Shown in pieces: positions 7,643 through 16,242 of a DNA stretch of 38,486 nt. Position 1 is the stretch's first letter, and each line of letters begins with the position of its first letter. Under the pieces are notes generated by a model that was given only the letters and a program-made list of their open reading frames with translations, was not told the DNA's origin and did not search any database. The translations under genes were made by a program, and so were the position numbers. Source of the stretch: an uncultured beta proteobacterium (lineage in GTDB: Bacteria > Pseudomonadota > Gammaproteobacteria > Burkholderiales > Burkholderiaceae_C); assembly GCA_903839085.1 (NCBI GenBank), contig CAIMBE010000057.1:1-38486 (forward strand), written 5' to 3'.

Positions 7643-9082
7643 TCAATCTCCCTTCGGGGCAAAAGTGTAGAGCTTGCATGACTTATTCGAGTTCCTGCGA
7701 GCTGCCTGCACGTTGCATTTTGTCAACGCCGTCCGATCTGCAATCGATTGGCTGGGCGCCCCGGAAGATCGGCTCATGGACCAGAACCCGCCATCTTCAA
7801 AATAGGCCAATGCACGTGCCGGTTTTTGCCAGCTCAAGTCGTTGACGGCCTCAGCAAACGATTTTGGAAGCAAATCGAGTTCCGTTCTTGTAGCCAGCCA
7901 TTCTCTGGCAACTATGAATTCACGCTTTTCAGTACCCGGATGCGGGCCCCCGTTGCTGACAGTGATCGTCGCTTTGCACTGGTCGTTGCACTTGACCGGA
8001 AAGTCCACCTTTAATTTCCCGTTGGTGATGCCCTCGACCCTGATGCCAGACCCGGAAGGTGAAGTACTGCTGCGCCACGAAGAATTGCCCTGGCGCCCAA
8101 GAATTTCCAGCGCAATCGGATTGCCGGGAGTGACTTCAATTACCGGCCCGGCAGGAAGGACGCTGAAGGGGTTTGCCGGGGTCTTGAACGTCCAGTTCAA
8201 CGTTCGAGTCGCCTGATCGATGCTGACCCTGACGAACACATCAAACGTGGATGCATATCGCAGAGGAAAAGTTGGCAGGAAGTAGGCTTCATTTTTCCTT
8301 ACCAACCTGTCGGTGGATGACTCCAGTATCTTCCCTTCCACCAAAGGGCGATCCACCACGCTTTGAGCGCCAAGTTCTGTTCCCTGTTCACGTACTTCAA
8401 AGGCGGCTACTTTCAGGACATGGTCGGCCGTCGTGTGAATGCTGATGGGAAGTCCCAGCCACTGATGCGCGCGTTCTGGCGCCGGGTCAGGAAGTTCATT
8501 TTGAAAACCAACCCGTGCCGTCGTGCTGTCGTGCGTGGGGAAGACGGCAAGCCAGTCCCGCCCGACTTGCCCCCTTCTTGCTCCTTCGCCAAACATGAAT
8601 ACGACGTCGTTCGTATCCGACGCCTCGCCGAAATCGCTCCATATCGGATTAAACAGGCCTGATCGGTGGTAAACCGAAGCAACCAAGTTCTCTACCGCTT
8701 CAGGCCCGGTTAGCTTGACCCGATTGCTGTCTCTAACAGTTGCCTGTTCCATGGCCCGGTACGGGTAGCCATGCTTGCGCGCCCTCTCGACGGGTGTGCT
8801 TCCCGTGTATTTGGCGTTTCCTGGGTCTTCAAGATGCATCCTTGGCACGCCGTCAATGGTCAGCTCCTTCAAAACTGAGCGGTCTTGAAGCGCGGTCAGG
8901 TATGCGCTATGCGCCTGGGCTGTCGCGGTGAGCCTTTCATCGACCTTCAACGGATTCAGATTCATCGCCACACGATACTGGTTCAATACGGCGATCGTCG
9001 ATGCGCCAGGAAACTCCTGATCCTGTGGGATTGCAAGATGGCAAGGTAGCGCAAGCACGAAGGCTGCGAGAACTGTCTTCAT
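7643..9082 (-). CDS. Secreted CAP-domain (SCP-like) protein
   Basis: A 479-residue exported protein. The start at 9082 gives a signal peptide MKTVLAAFVLALPCHLA. An in-frame start further upstream would add 17 residues ahead of the signal and is less likely. Residues about 25-190 look like a CAP/SCP domain: TIAVLNQYRVAMNLNPLKVDERLTA is the typical first helix, and VYHRSGLFNPIWSDFGEAS resembles the HR...NP...G core. A beta-rich middle part follows (SIHTTADHVLKVAAF, FPLRYASTFDVFVRV, Ig-like). The C-terminus ends SIADRTALTKCNVQAA and SCKLYTFAPKGD, reminiscent of the Cys-paired DUF4189-type tail. Role unknown; bacterial CAP proteins are mostly extracytoplasmic. It is convergent to the lipoprotein gene and of low G+C for this genome. 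Confidence 0.75.
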   Translation of the reverse strand: MKTVLAAFVLALPCHLAIPQDQEFPGASTIAVLNQYRVAMNLNPLKVDERLTATAQAHSAYLTALQDRSVLKELTIDGVPRMHLEDPGNAKYTGSTPVERARKHGYPYRAMEQATVRDSNRVKLTGPEAVENLVASVYHRSGLFNPIWSDFGEASDTNDVVFMFGEGARRGQVGRDWLAVFPTHDSTTARVGFQNELPDPAPERAHQWLGLPISIHTTADHVLKVAAFEVREQGTELGAQSVVDRPLVEGKILESSTDRLVRKNEAYFLPTFPLRYASTFDVFVRVSIDQATRTLNWTFKTPANPFSVLPAGPVIEVTPGNPIALEILGRQGNSSWRSSTSPSGSGIRVEGITNGKLKVDFPVKCNDQCKATITVSNGGPHPGTEKREFIVAREWLATRTELDLLPKSFAEAVNDLSWQKPARALAYFEDGGFWSMSRSSGAPSQSIADRTALTKCNVQAARRNSNKSCKLYTFAPKGD

Positions 9083-9469
9083 GTTCCTGTCCCATTTGAA
9101 CTTTCCGAAGACCAGTCTCGGAATCGTGAGCAAGCATCCTCAGATCGGGTCAGTATTGCACACCCTGACGTTCTTGCCCCGCACATCCATCGTTGCCTTC
9201 CGATGGATGGTCGACGAGCTGATCGTTTGGTGCCGATGGCTGCTGCGAGTTTTGAAGGCGCGAATCAAGGCAGAACCTCGCTGTTACCCGCAATAACACC
9301 AACGAGGAAGCTATGCTGCAGTGATGCAGTAACGTCGGCAACCAGGTGCAAGCCTCTTCCCGCCAGCAAGTCCGATGCAAGCCCTACGCTGGATAACTGA
9401 CCCGCAGCAAGCGGGTAAGCCCCCATAATGTGCAGCCTGGAGAGTACGGAAAACAAAGGCAAGTTCACC
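9083..9469. other. Intergenic region without recognised gene
   Basis: This stretch separates the CAP-domain gene from the zinc-ribbon gene on the opposite strand. It holds two small hairpins, CTGCA-GTGA-TGCAG at about 9316-9329 and ACCCGC-AGCAA-GCGGGT at 9400-9416. Neither is followed by a T run. No open frame in it has the marks of a protein family. Confidence 0.4.
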
Positions 9470-9694
9470 ATGCGAAAGAGACATTGCACCTGTGGGGCGC
9501 AAGCCGATGTGCGTCGCGGCAAGCTCCGCACGCTGGATGGACATGACGAAATTGTCTACCGAATGAGCTGTCCCGTGTGCGGGCAACTCGGCCCCGCCAT
9601 TGCGGCTGCAGGGAAGGACGAAGCCAGCGCCATCGCCGAAGCAGTCGAGGCGTGGAATGAGATGATGGCCCGACTCCGGCCGCTGGAAGGCTGA
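9470..9694 (+). CDS. Small Lar-like zinc-ribbon protein
   Basis: A 74-residue protein with two cysteine pairs, CTC near the N-terminus and CPVCG in the middle, and the C-terminal pattern DEASAIAEAVEAWNEMMARL. This order (Cys pair, variable loop, CPxCG, then an acidic helix with EAWN) is that of the Lar restriction-alleviation family and related phage zinc-ribbon proteins. Lar proteins modulate type I restriction; whether this one does is inference only. The ATG at 9470 has AAAGGC upstream. An in-frame ATG at 9428 would add 14 residues before the cysteine motif and has no visible ribosome site. Such genes usually travel with prophages or islands, in keeping with the lower G+C here. Confidence 0.6.
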   Translation: MRKRHCTCGAQADVRRGKLRTLDGHDEIVYRMSCPVCGQLGPAIAAAGKDEASAIAEAVEAWNEMMARLRPLEG

Positions 9695-9849
9695 ATTACG
9701 TCGGCACGAATACGCCAGGGCTGATGCCGACAAAATTGCCCAGTTTGCCCTGACGACAAATTGCGCGCAGCTTACCCCACCGACACCTCGCACACCCTGC
9801 CCGACGGCGCTCCGTTCAAGCCCTGCGGGACTTGAGCAAGAAGCAGCGA

Positions 9850-11877
9850 TCAGGGCTTGGCGATCGACAGGCTGAACTGGTTGGTGCCGGTCACAATCGC
9901 GTTAAAGCCCATCCCTCGAAACGGCAGGAAAATGGACTCCACCACATTGGAATTTGCGCCTGCGCTGTTGAGCACTGCCTCTGGAGTTCTGTAGTTGTAG
10001 CCGGGTCGGGCGTTGGTTACCACGGCGTTGACAAGCACTGTCTCGGATCGCGTGACCGGCCCGGTGAAATTGATGACGTTGTCGCGCTTGAATGAATTCG
10101 CCGTCGAGTCTACTGAGGTGATGGTGTTCTGGTAGTCACTGATGTCGAAGGCACTTTGCTGGTATGCGCCATTGACCAGCGCGTTGAGGGCACCGACGTT
10201 CCACCCGGTATTGACCGTGCCAGCGGTAGGCAGGCTGTTGGTGCGCTGCTTCGTGAGGAAGGCCCAGGTTCCGTCCTGGCCAACGCCGACGATCATCAAC
10301 TCGCCGCCGCCGGCGCGGTAGGCAAAGGCGCGCGACTTGTCGCTGTTGCCCAGGAAGTTGATGTCATAGCCCCCAGCCGGATTCACCGTCAGGGTGAAGC
10401 CCAGAGTGCTTGGCGTGCAAGTCTTCGCGTCGGGACAGAAGATGACGTTCGAAGTAGCACCCGCGCCGTCGAGCTTGAGACTCGCGGCACTCGGAGCCAG
10501 CGGGTCGGTCAGGTTCTTTCGGTCGAAGCCGAGCCAGTTCCAGTCGCCTGCCAGATCCGACACCGGAATCGTCTGCTCCTGAAACAGAACGCCGAAGAAG
10601 CCATCAACTGTCTTCACCCCCACAACACCGGCCTGCGACACGACGATATCGGCACTCGTACCGGCCGTATTCCCCGCTGATGTGAAGCGGCACGGGCTCC
10701 CTGCCATGGCCGTCAGTGTGTGCGTAGAACCGTCGGACAAGGTGATCACCTGCGTGGTCGCGTTGAAGCTGGTGGTTTCGGTCGACGCGGAGCCGTTGCT
10801 CCCGGCCAGACCGATTTGGGGCACCACGAGCCGGTAAGTACCGCTGCGCAAGGCAGGGCAGGACGCCGTGGCCGGTTGCAGCAGCAGATCCGCTGGCAAG
10901 GACGCGGTGGCACTGGGGATTGGCGCGGCGGCAGAAGCGCAAAGCACCGAGACACTCGTGATCGCGGCGGAACCCATGACACCCGACCCGCCGCTGATGC
11001 TGCATACGAGCCCGCTGGGTTGGCTTGAAATCTGCAGGTTATAGGCCGTTCCCGGCGCGATCAACTTGCTCAGGGTGAAGCGGGTGGCTCCGCCCGCGAC
11101 AGCGAGGGTGTCTGTGCCATTGCTCAGGCTCAAGCCGGCACTTTGGCCCAGCCCGCTGATGCTGCCACCCAAACTGTACTTGTTGCCAATCACCGTGGGG
11201 CCGGACGGCGTGTTGGAGATGACCAGGTTGTCCAGCAGCTGGTCGTAGCCCTTGCCATTGGTCACCAGGGGCATCGTGACCGGGTCAAACTTGGCAGGGT
11301 CCAGGCCCGCCGCCACGATCTGTGCGCTCAGCGCGGTGTTCAGATCGGCCTTGGCTTTATCGAGAGCGCCCGGATTGCTGGCAATGAGAGTGGTCGTCAA
11401 TTGCGCCGAACTGCTTTTACCCGCGGCGACTGCCATGTCATAGGCCAACTTGTCGGTCAGCCCTGTGAGGTTGATGTTGACAAAACCGCGCACCACAGGC
11501 GTCGAGACCGATGGCGAATACCACTGCGAACCGTCTGCCTTCGTGACCACCGCAATCATGGGGGGCACAAAACCGTCAACACGGACATGGTAGACGCCGT
11601 TGACATCGGTGCGCCCCGTCACGCTGTGGCCCGCGTTGTCGATGATCTTCACTTGTGCATTGGGAATCGCAGCGCCGTCGCCGGCGCCGCCATCAGCGCC
11701 CGCAGCCCCTGCGTCGCCCCCGCCGAAACCGGCTTCCGCCAGTGATACGCCAAAGCTGTCCATCATCAGCGCCAGGGGTGCCGTTTGCGCTGGCGCCGAC
11801 GATCCGCCACCACCACAAGCACCCAGGAACAGGCACAACAACAGGACCGGACCCGATTTTGACAAAAGTCGATTCAT
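9850..11877 (-). CDS. Large exported lipoprotein with carboxypeptidase-regulatory-like domain
   Basis: 675 residues. The N-terminus MNRLLSKSGPVLLLCLFLGAC is a clear lipoprotein signal (lipobox LGAC followed by GGGG), so the product should sit in the outer membrane or periplasm. A Gly/Ala-rich spacer (GFGGGDAGAAGADGG) leads to an Ig-like/carboxypeptidase regulatory fold (AQVKIIDNAGHSVTG, TDVNGVYHVRV). Next comes a helical stretch, then a segment (YSLGGSISGLGQSAGLSLSNG, VCSISGGSGVMG) of the type repeated in Burkholderiales surface proteins, and a large unassigned beta-rich C-terminal part. ATG at 11877 has GGGAG about 8 bp upstream; the frame is open further upstream without a signal. Divergent from the caspase-like gene. 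Function unknown. Confidence 0.8.
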   Translation of the reverse strand: MNRLLSKSGPVLLLCLFLGACGGGGSSAPAQTAPLALMMDSFGVSLAEAGFGGGDAGAAGADGGAGDGAAIPNAQVKIIDNAGHSVTGRTDVNGVYHVRVDGFVPPMIAVVTKADGSQWYSPSVSTPVVRGFVNINLTGLTDKLAYDMAVAAGKSSSAQLTTTLIASNPGALDKAKADLNTALSAQIVAAGLDPAKFDPVTMPLVTNGKGYDQLLDNLVISNTPSGPTVIGNKYSLGGSISGLGQSAGLSLSNGTDTLAVAGGATRFTLSKLIAPGTAYNLQISSQPSGLVCSISGGSGVMGSAAITSVSVLCASAAAPIPSATASLPADLLLQPATASCPALRSGTYRLVVPQIGLAGSNGSASTETTSFNATTQVITLSDGSTHTLTAMAGSPCRFTSAGNTAGTSADIVVSQAGVVGVKTVDGFFGVLFQEQTIPVSDLAGDWNWLGFDRKNLTDPLAPSAASLKLDGAGATSNVIFCPDAKTCTPSTLGFTLTVNPAGGYDINFLGNSDKSRAFAYRAGGGELMIVGVGQDGTWAFLTKQRTNSLPTAGTVNTGWNVGALNALVNGAYQQSAFDISDYQNTITSVDSTANSFKRDNVINFTGPVTRSETVLVNAVVTNARPGYNYRTPEAVLNSAGANSNVVESIFLPFRGMGFNAIVTGTNQFSLSIAKP

Positions 11878-12155
11878 TATCAAGCTCCCTATGACCAATC
11901 TCTCAGGATGAGACAAGCGGTGCCATGGGTGGCAGTCGTAGCAGGCCGATGTCACGCTCCGAGGCGCATTGGGCGCCAATCCGGAAATATGGTTTGGTTA
12001 ACCGAAATTTGTTGATACTGCAAAAGGGTCAATATTCCGGAGTCAATGAAACCACATCGATGTGTCGTGCCAAGGACGACAGACAACAGAATTTTGTGGC
12101 GTAATCCGGGCTGGCCATGAATCCTGCAAACTTGCGTCGCTGAAATTGTTGCCCC
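11878..12155. promoter_or_regulatory. Divergent control region between lipoprotein and caspase-like genes
   Basis: 278 bp of relatively A+T-rich DNA between two divergent starts. It contains an interrupted inverted repeat, CCGGAAATAT at 11981-11990 against AATATTCCGG at 12031-12040. Between the arms sits the palindrome GGTTAACC (11996-12003). A TTGATA at 12012-12017 could be a -35, but no convincing -10 follows at 16-18 bp. The symmetry suggests a binding site serving both genes; this is inference. Confidence 0.35.
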
Positions 12156-14156
12156 ATGTCCATGAACAAAGTCCTTGCTGATTGGTTTTATTACTTGCCC
12201 CGGACACTGCTGGTCGTCATTGGCTGGCTGCTTGCAAACTTGCCAGCGCAGGCTGGCGAGCGGGTGGCCTTGGTGATCGGCAACTCGGACTATCGCAACG
12301 CGCCACTGACCAACCCCCGCAACGATGCCAATGCAATGGCCGAATTGCTCGCACATGCCGGATTTCAGGTCGATAAGCAGTTGGACTCCAACCTGCACCA
12401 GATGGAAGCAGCGGTTGCCCGCTTTGGATTGGCGATACGTGACCCTGGCGTGAAGTTCGGATTGTTCTATTACGCCGGACACGCCTTTCAGCAGGACTGG
12501 CGCAACTATCTGGTGCCGGTGTCGGCGAACATCCTTGCCGCGGCGGAGGCGCCAAAACAAACGGTGGATGTCAGCAATCTCTTTCGCTACATGGAGCAGT
12601 CCCAGGGCCGCAGTTTTCTGATCATTCTCGATGCCTGTCGCGACGATCCCTTCTCCGGCGCATTCAGACCGATCGCCAAAGGGCTGAGCCAGTTCGACGC
12701 GCCTGTTGGCAGCCTCCTGGCCTATGCGACCGCGCCGGGCAACGTGGCGCAGGATGGCGAAGGCAAGAATGGCTTGTACACCAGTTTCCTGCTGCGCGAG
12801 TTCGCGGTGCCCGGCGCCCGCCTGGAGGACGCCTTCAAGCGTGTGCGCCTGAGCGTGCGGCTGTCATCCAAGGGGGCGCAAGTGCCATGGGAAAGTACTT
12901 CACTTGAAGAAGACATTTACTTCTTTCCCCGGCTTTCACGCGAACTCAGCGAGGCCGACAAGGACCAGCTGCTGGAAAAGGAAATGAGCAAGTGGCTGCG
13001 CGTCAAAAACAGCCAGGATCCGGAGGTATTGGCGGATTTCATCCGCGAGTACCCCAGCGGCAGCGCCAGCGAATTGGCGCAGTCACGCATGAATCGGATG
13101 CTGAGTGCGATAGCGGCGCGGGAGGATCAGCGCTTGCAGGTCATGGCCCAGGGCGCCGCCCGGGCCGCACAGGAACTTCTGGCCCTTGAGCAGGAGGCGC
13201 GCCGTCGCGCTGCACAGGCTGAACAAGAGCGCGTTGCCGCTCAACGCGCGCAGGAGGAGCGTATGCGCCTTGCCCGGCTCGACGCGGCGCGCGACGAGGC
13301 CCGGCGCCAGCAAATTGCCGAGGACGCCGCTCAGCGCACGGCCGCCGGGCTTGAGGTCACGCGGCAGAACCAGTTGCAGGCCCTGGCACAGGCGGCCGAA
13401 CTGCAACGCATGCAGGCCTTGCGGGACCAAAAGGAGGTGGAACAGCGCGCCCTGGCACTCCAAGCTGAAGAGACCCGCCTTGAATTCGTTCGCTTGGCGG
13501 CGATGCAATTGCAGGAAGCCACGCGGTTGGCGGCAGAAAGGCAGAGCCTGCTCGGCCTGACCAGCAGCGTGCCGGTTCCGGTGACCTTGACACCCACCCC
13601 CTTTTTCAAGGGATACGCCGAACACCAGCGTCACTACAGCCCGGGAGATGAGTTCAATATTCGAGTCATCGACCTGTTTAGCAACATCCCTAAACCGCTC
13701 GTCATGAAGGTAACCCAGGTCGACCTCGAGGCCGAGCGCGTGACCTACAACGACGGGAAGTTTGTGTCCGACCTGATGGGCAATACCACGACCAACGAGC
13801 GCGGCGTGCTCAGCACGCCGCGCCAGTTCTATCCGGCCGAACTGATGATTGGCAAGAAGTGGCGCACTCGCTTCAAGCAGTCGCGACCCAGCGGCGCCAC
13901 ACACACCTTCCAATATGATTTGAAAGTTGTTGCCAAGGAGCGCATCACCGTGCCCGCAGGCACATTCGAGACCTACAAGATCGAGGCCCACGGCTTCAAT
14001 CTCGAACTTGGCGCCCGCATTGAACGCACCATCTGGGTTGCCCCGGGCATCAATGCCGACATCGCGCACGAAATCAGGGTCCGCCTGCGAAATGGAAGCA
14101 TCGATCAAAACGAAAGACAAGAGTTGGTGTCCTTTGTGCAGGCAGCGCGAAGCTGA
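12156..14156 (+). CDS. Caspase-like (peptidase C14) exported protein with coiled coil and C-terminal domain
   Basis: 666 residues in three parts. The N-terminus has a hydrophobic signal or anchor ending in ANLPAQA (about residue 33). The caspase-fold domain (about 35-260) opens with ERVALVIGNSDY and carries the likely dyad His109 in FYYAGHAFQ and Cys161 in IILDACRDDPF. The usual GHG is GHA here. Next is a long Arg/Glu/Gln/Ala-rich coiled coil (about 310-480). The C-terminal domain (about 490-660) has FYPAELMIGKKW, VPAGTFETYKIEAHG and TIWVAPGI and resembles the stand-alone protein at 33970-34602. Such proteins (metacaspase-like, specific for basic P1 in known cases) are usually periplasmic or membrane-bound in proteobacteria. 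Substrate unknown. The start could also be the ATG at 12162. Confidence 0.85.
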   Translation: MSMNKVLADWFYYLPRTLLVVIGWLLANLPAQAGERVALVIGNSDYRNAPLTNPRNDANAMAELLAHAGFQVDKQLDSNLHQMEAAVARFGLAIRDPGVKFGLFYYAGHAFQQDWRNYLVPVSANILAAAEAPKQTVDVSNLFRYMEQSQGRSFLIILDACRDDPFSGAFRPIAKGLSQFDAPVGSLLAYATAPGNVAQDGEGKNGLYTSFLLREFAVPGARLEDAFKRVRLSVRLSSKGAQVPWESTSLEEDIYFFPRLSRELSEADKDQLLEKEMSKWLRVKNSQDPEVLADFIREYPSGSASELAQSRMNRMLSAIAAREDQRLQVMAQGAARAAQELLALEQEARRRAAQAEQERVAAQRAQEERMRLARLDAARDEARRQQIAEDAAQRTAAGLEVTRQNQLQALAQAAELQRMQALRDQKEVEQRALALQAEETRLEFVRLAAMQLQEATRLAAERQSLLGLTSSVPVPVTLTPTPFFKGYAEHQRHYSPGDEFNIRVIDLFSNIPKPLVMKVTQVDLEAERVTYNDGKFVSDLMGNTTTNERGVLSTPRQFYPAELMIGKKWRTRFKQSRPSGATHTFQYDLKVVAKERITVPAGTFETYKIEAHGFNLELGARIERTIWVAPGINADIAHEIRVRLRNGSIDQNERQELVSFVQAARS

Positions 14157-14273
14157 ACCCCTGCCACATTGCGGAAGAAAAGCAAGTCAACGAAGATTTG
14201 TGCGGCGCCGAACTATGTTCTCGAACCATGACGGGCGGCCTGGCGCGCGACCGACGCGCCCGGGCGGCGGCGC

Positions 14274-15242
14274 TTACGAAATGAGGACCACGGGCTTGAG
14301 CACCTTGCAAATGGCGGTCGCCAGTTCGGTGGCCTCGAACTTGGCCACGTAGGCATCGGCGCCCACCCTTTTCACGTGTTCTTCATTGGTGGTACCGGTC
14401 AGCGACGAATGAATGATGACCGGTATGCTCCTGAAACGCGGATCCTGCTTGATATTGCGCGTCAGCGTGAAGCCGTCCATCTCTGGCATTTCCAGGTCGG
14501 TCAGAACCAGTGCCACCTTGTCCCTCGCCATTTTTCCTTCGGCCTCGGCCTGCTTTGCAACGCTCTGCAGGCGATCCCAGGCTTCCTGCCCGCTACGGGT
14601 CATGATGTAGCTCAGATTCATCGCCTTGAGACCCTCCTCGATCATCATCCTTGCCACCGCCGAGTCGTCTGCGGCGATGATGAGGGTGCCGGGCGGCAGA
14701 TGAACCGCCGCGCCAAGTTCGGCGTTCTGGCCGTCCTGGGCCTCGTGCGGAAAGACGTCGCGCAGGATCTGCTCGACGTCGAGCACCTGCGCCAGGCGCG
14801 TGTTCGGCACATCACCGTCGAGCTTGGCAATGCTGGTCACCAGGCTGCCGCCGGTACCCTCGGCGGACAGCACCTGCTTCCACTCCAGGCGCACGATCTC
14901 GTTCACCTCCTCCACTGCGAAGCCCTGGGTTGTGCGCGAAAACTCGGTGACCAGCAGAAGGCCAGGTTCTTTTTCCAGCGTACAGCCCATGATCCTGGGC
15001 AGATTCACCACCGTGATCATCTGTCCCCGGATATTGGCCACGCCCATGACATTGGGCGAGGCGTTGGCCATCACGGTGATCTCGGGCATCACCAGTATTT
15101 CGCGTACCTTGAACACGTTGATGCCAAACAGCTCATGCCGGCCGCTTCCGGGCGCCTCGCCCAGGCGAAACAGCAGCATCTCGAACATGCTGTTGCCAGC
15201 CAGATTGGTCCGCTCGTCGATGTCACGCATTGTTGAATTCAT
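14274..15242 (-). CDS. cheV: Chemotaxis coupling protein CheV (CheW-REC)
   Basis: A 322-residue cytosolic signalling protein that joins receptors to CheA and can be phosphorylated. The N-terminal DIDERTNLAGNSMFEMLLFRLG and the CheW domain (about 20-165, with FGINVFKVREIL, GVANIRGQMITVVNLP) are followed by a receiver domain (about 185-315) with the acidic pair Asp192/Asp193, phosphoacceptor Asp249 in VLTDLEMPEMDGF, HSSLTG, and the Lys of VAKFEA. The ATG at 15242 is preferred; an in-frame start at 15293 would add 17 non-conserved residues. No other chemotaxis gene lies in the window, so it probably works with a che cluster elsewhere. Confidence 0.93.
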   Translation of the reverse strand: MNSTMRDIDERTNLAGNSMFEMLLFRLGEAPGSGRHELFGINVFKVREILVMPEITVMANASPNVMGVANIRGQMITVVNLPRIMGCTLEKEPGLLLVTEFSRTTQGFAVEEVNEIVRLEWKQVLSAEGTGGSLVTSIAKLDGDVPNTRLAQVLDVEQILRDVFPHEAQDGQNAELGAAVHLPPGTLIIAADDSAVARMMIEEGLKAMNLSYIMTRSGQEAWDRLQSVAKQAEAEGKMARDKVALVLTDLEMPEMDGFTLTRNIKQDPRFRSIPVIIHSSLTGTTNEEHVKRVGADAYVAKFEATELATAICKVLKPVVLIS

Positions 15243-15460
15243 GGGTTCTTCTGCCAGTTGTTGAAGTTCGTGCGCTGATGCTCCCAGCACCAATGGTAAC
15301 TTGTGCGGCTTCCGGTGGCGATCAACAGCAAGTCAGCTCCGCTATCATTGCGCGCGCCATGGCGCCGTCAATCGTCACATTCTTTACCTCCTCTTAACTG
15401 AACTTCGCGCAATCTCAGCCATCGAAGGGTGATGATCTCGCCATTGACAACCACTCCAGA

Positions 15461-15982
15461 ATGAACAACATGAATAAATCACTACTTTTGCCGGCGGCAC
15501 TGCTGGCAAGCGGCCTCGCGCTGGCGCAGGAACAGGGGCGCGTTATTTCCACAACGCCGATGATCCAGCAGGTGACGGTTCCACGGCAGGTTTGCACCAC
15601 CGAACAGGTGACGGTGCAGCAGCCAAAATCAGGCGCCGGCGCCTTGATGGGCGCCATCGCCGGAGGCGCCATGGGCAACGCGGTGGGCGGGGGCAACGGC
15701 AAGGCGGCCGCCACCATGCTTGGCCTCATCGGCGGTGCCGTGGTCGGTGACAGCATCGAAGGTTCGCCACAGATGCAAACGCAGAACGTGCAGCGCTGCA
15801 GAATGCAGAATTTCTATGAAAACCGAACCGTCGCCTACCACGTGACCTACGAATTTGCGGGCAAGCAGTATTCCGTTCAAATGCCCTACGATCCGGGCCC
15901 GACCATCCAGCTTCAGATCACTCCGATGGTCACGCACTCGCCGGCAGCGCCCGGCGCCGGCATGATCTATCCGCAGCGCTGA
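15461..15982 (+). CDS. Glycine-zipper (17 kDa antigen-like) envelope protein
   Basis: 173 residues. The signal peptide MNNMNKSLLLPAALLASGLALA ends near Ala-Gln-Glu. The middle (about residues 58-102, GAGALMGAIAGGAMGNAVGGG and MLGLIGGAVVGDSIEG) is a glycine zipper with GxxxG spacing typical of the 2TM/Rick_17kDa_Anti family of envelope proteins. Two Cys (VCTTEQ, RCRMQN) flank it and may pair. The C-terminal part (VTYEFAGKQYSVQMPYDPG) is also conserved in this family. The start may be ATG 15461 or 15470; neither has a strong ribosome site. A small exported peptide follows 26 bp downstream. Confidence 0.82.
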   Translation: MNNMNKSLLLPAALLASGLALAQEQGRVISTTPMIQQVTVPRQVCTTEQVTVQQPKSGAGALMGAIAGGAMGNAVGGGNGKAAATMLGLIGGAVVGDSIEGSPQMQTQNVQRCRMQNFYENRTVAYHVTYEFAGKQYSVQMPYDPGPTIQLQITPMVTHSPAAPGAGMIYPQR

Positions 15983-16008
15983 ATTCCGATGGTTTTCGTT
16001 CGCGTGAT

Positions 16009-16242
16009 ATGAAGGCATTCCTTGGCGCCCTGCTCCTGACGCTGATGGCCAGCGCCGCCGGTGTCTTCGCTGCCGTCGAACTGCACGAACTCAACCTGGC
16101 AACGGCCGATCCAGGCGACCTCCGCGAGACACAGGCGGTCAATGAGGACACGCAGGCGCCGCGTCCGCCGATCCGTCGTCGCGTCAACTATCCGACCCGC
16201 AGCAGCGAACAGAAAGCGACGCCGGCCCCGACTGGCATCTAG
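16009..16242 (+). CDS. Small exported protein, unknown function
   Basis: 77 residues. MKAFLGALLLTLMASAAGVFA is a good Sec signal peptide. The mature part is short, acidic then Arg/Pro-rich (QAPRPPIRRRVNYPTRSS), with no cysteine and no recognised family. It follows the glycine-zipper gene on the same strand and its stop overlaps the 3' end of the convergent proQ gene by 4 bp. Small exported peptides of this type are widespread in Burkholderiales and uncharacterised. Confidence 0.6.
   Translation: MKAFLGALLLTLMASAAGVFAAVELHELNLATADPGDLRETQAVNEDTQAPRPPIRRRVNYPTRSSEQKATPAPTGI

Noticed and set aside
9700-9731. GTCGGCA...TGCCGAC hairpin as a terminator
   Set aside because: The loop is 18 nt and only AAAA follows; too weak on either strand.
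9695-9849. Short coding-like stretch reading DDKLRAAYPTDTSHTLPDG up to a TGA near 9836
   Set aside because: Protein-like by eye, but a stop lies just upstream, there is no start and no family was recognised.
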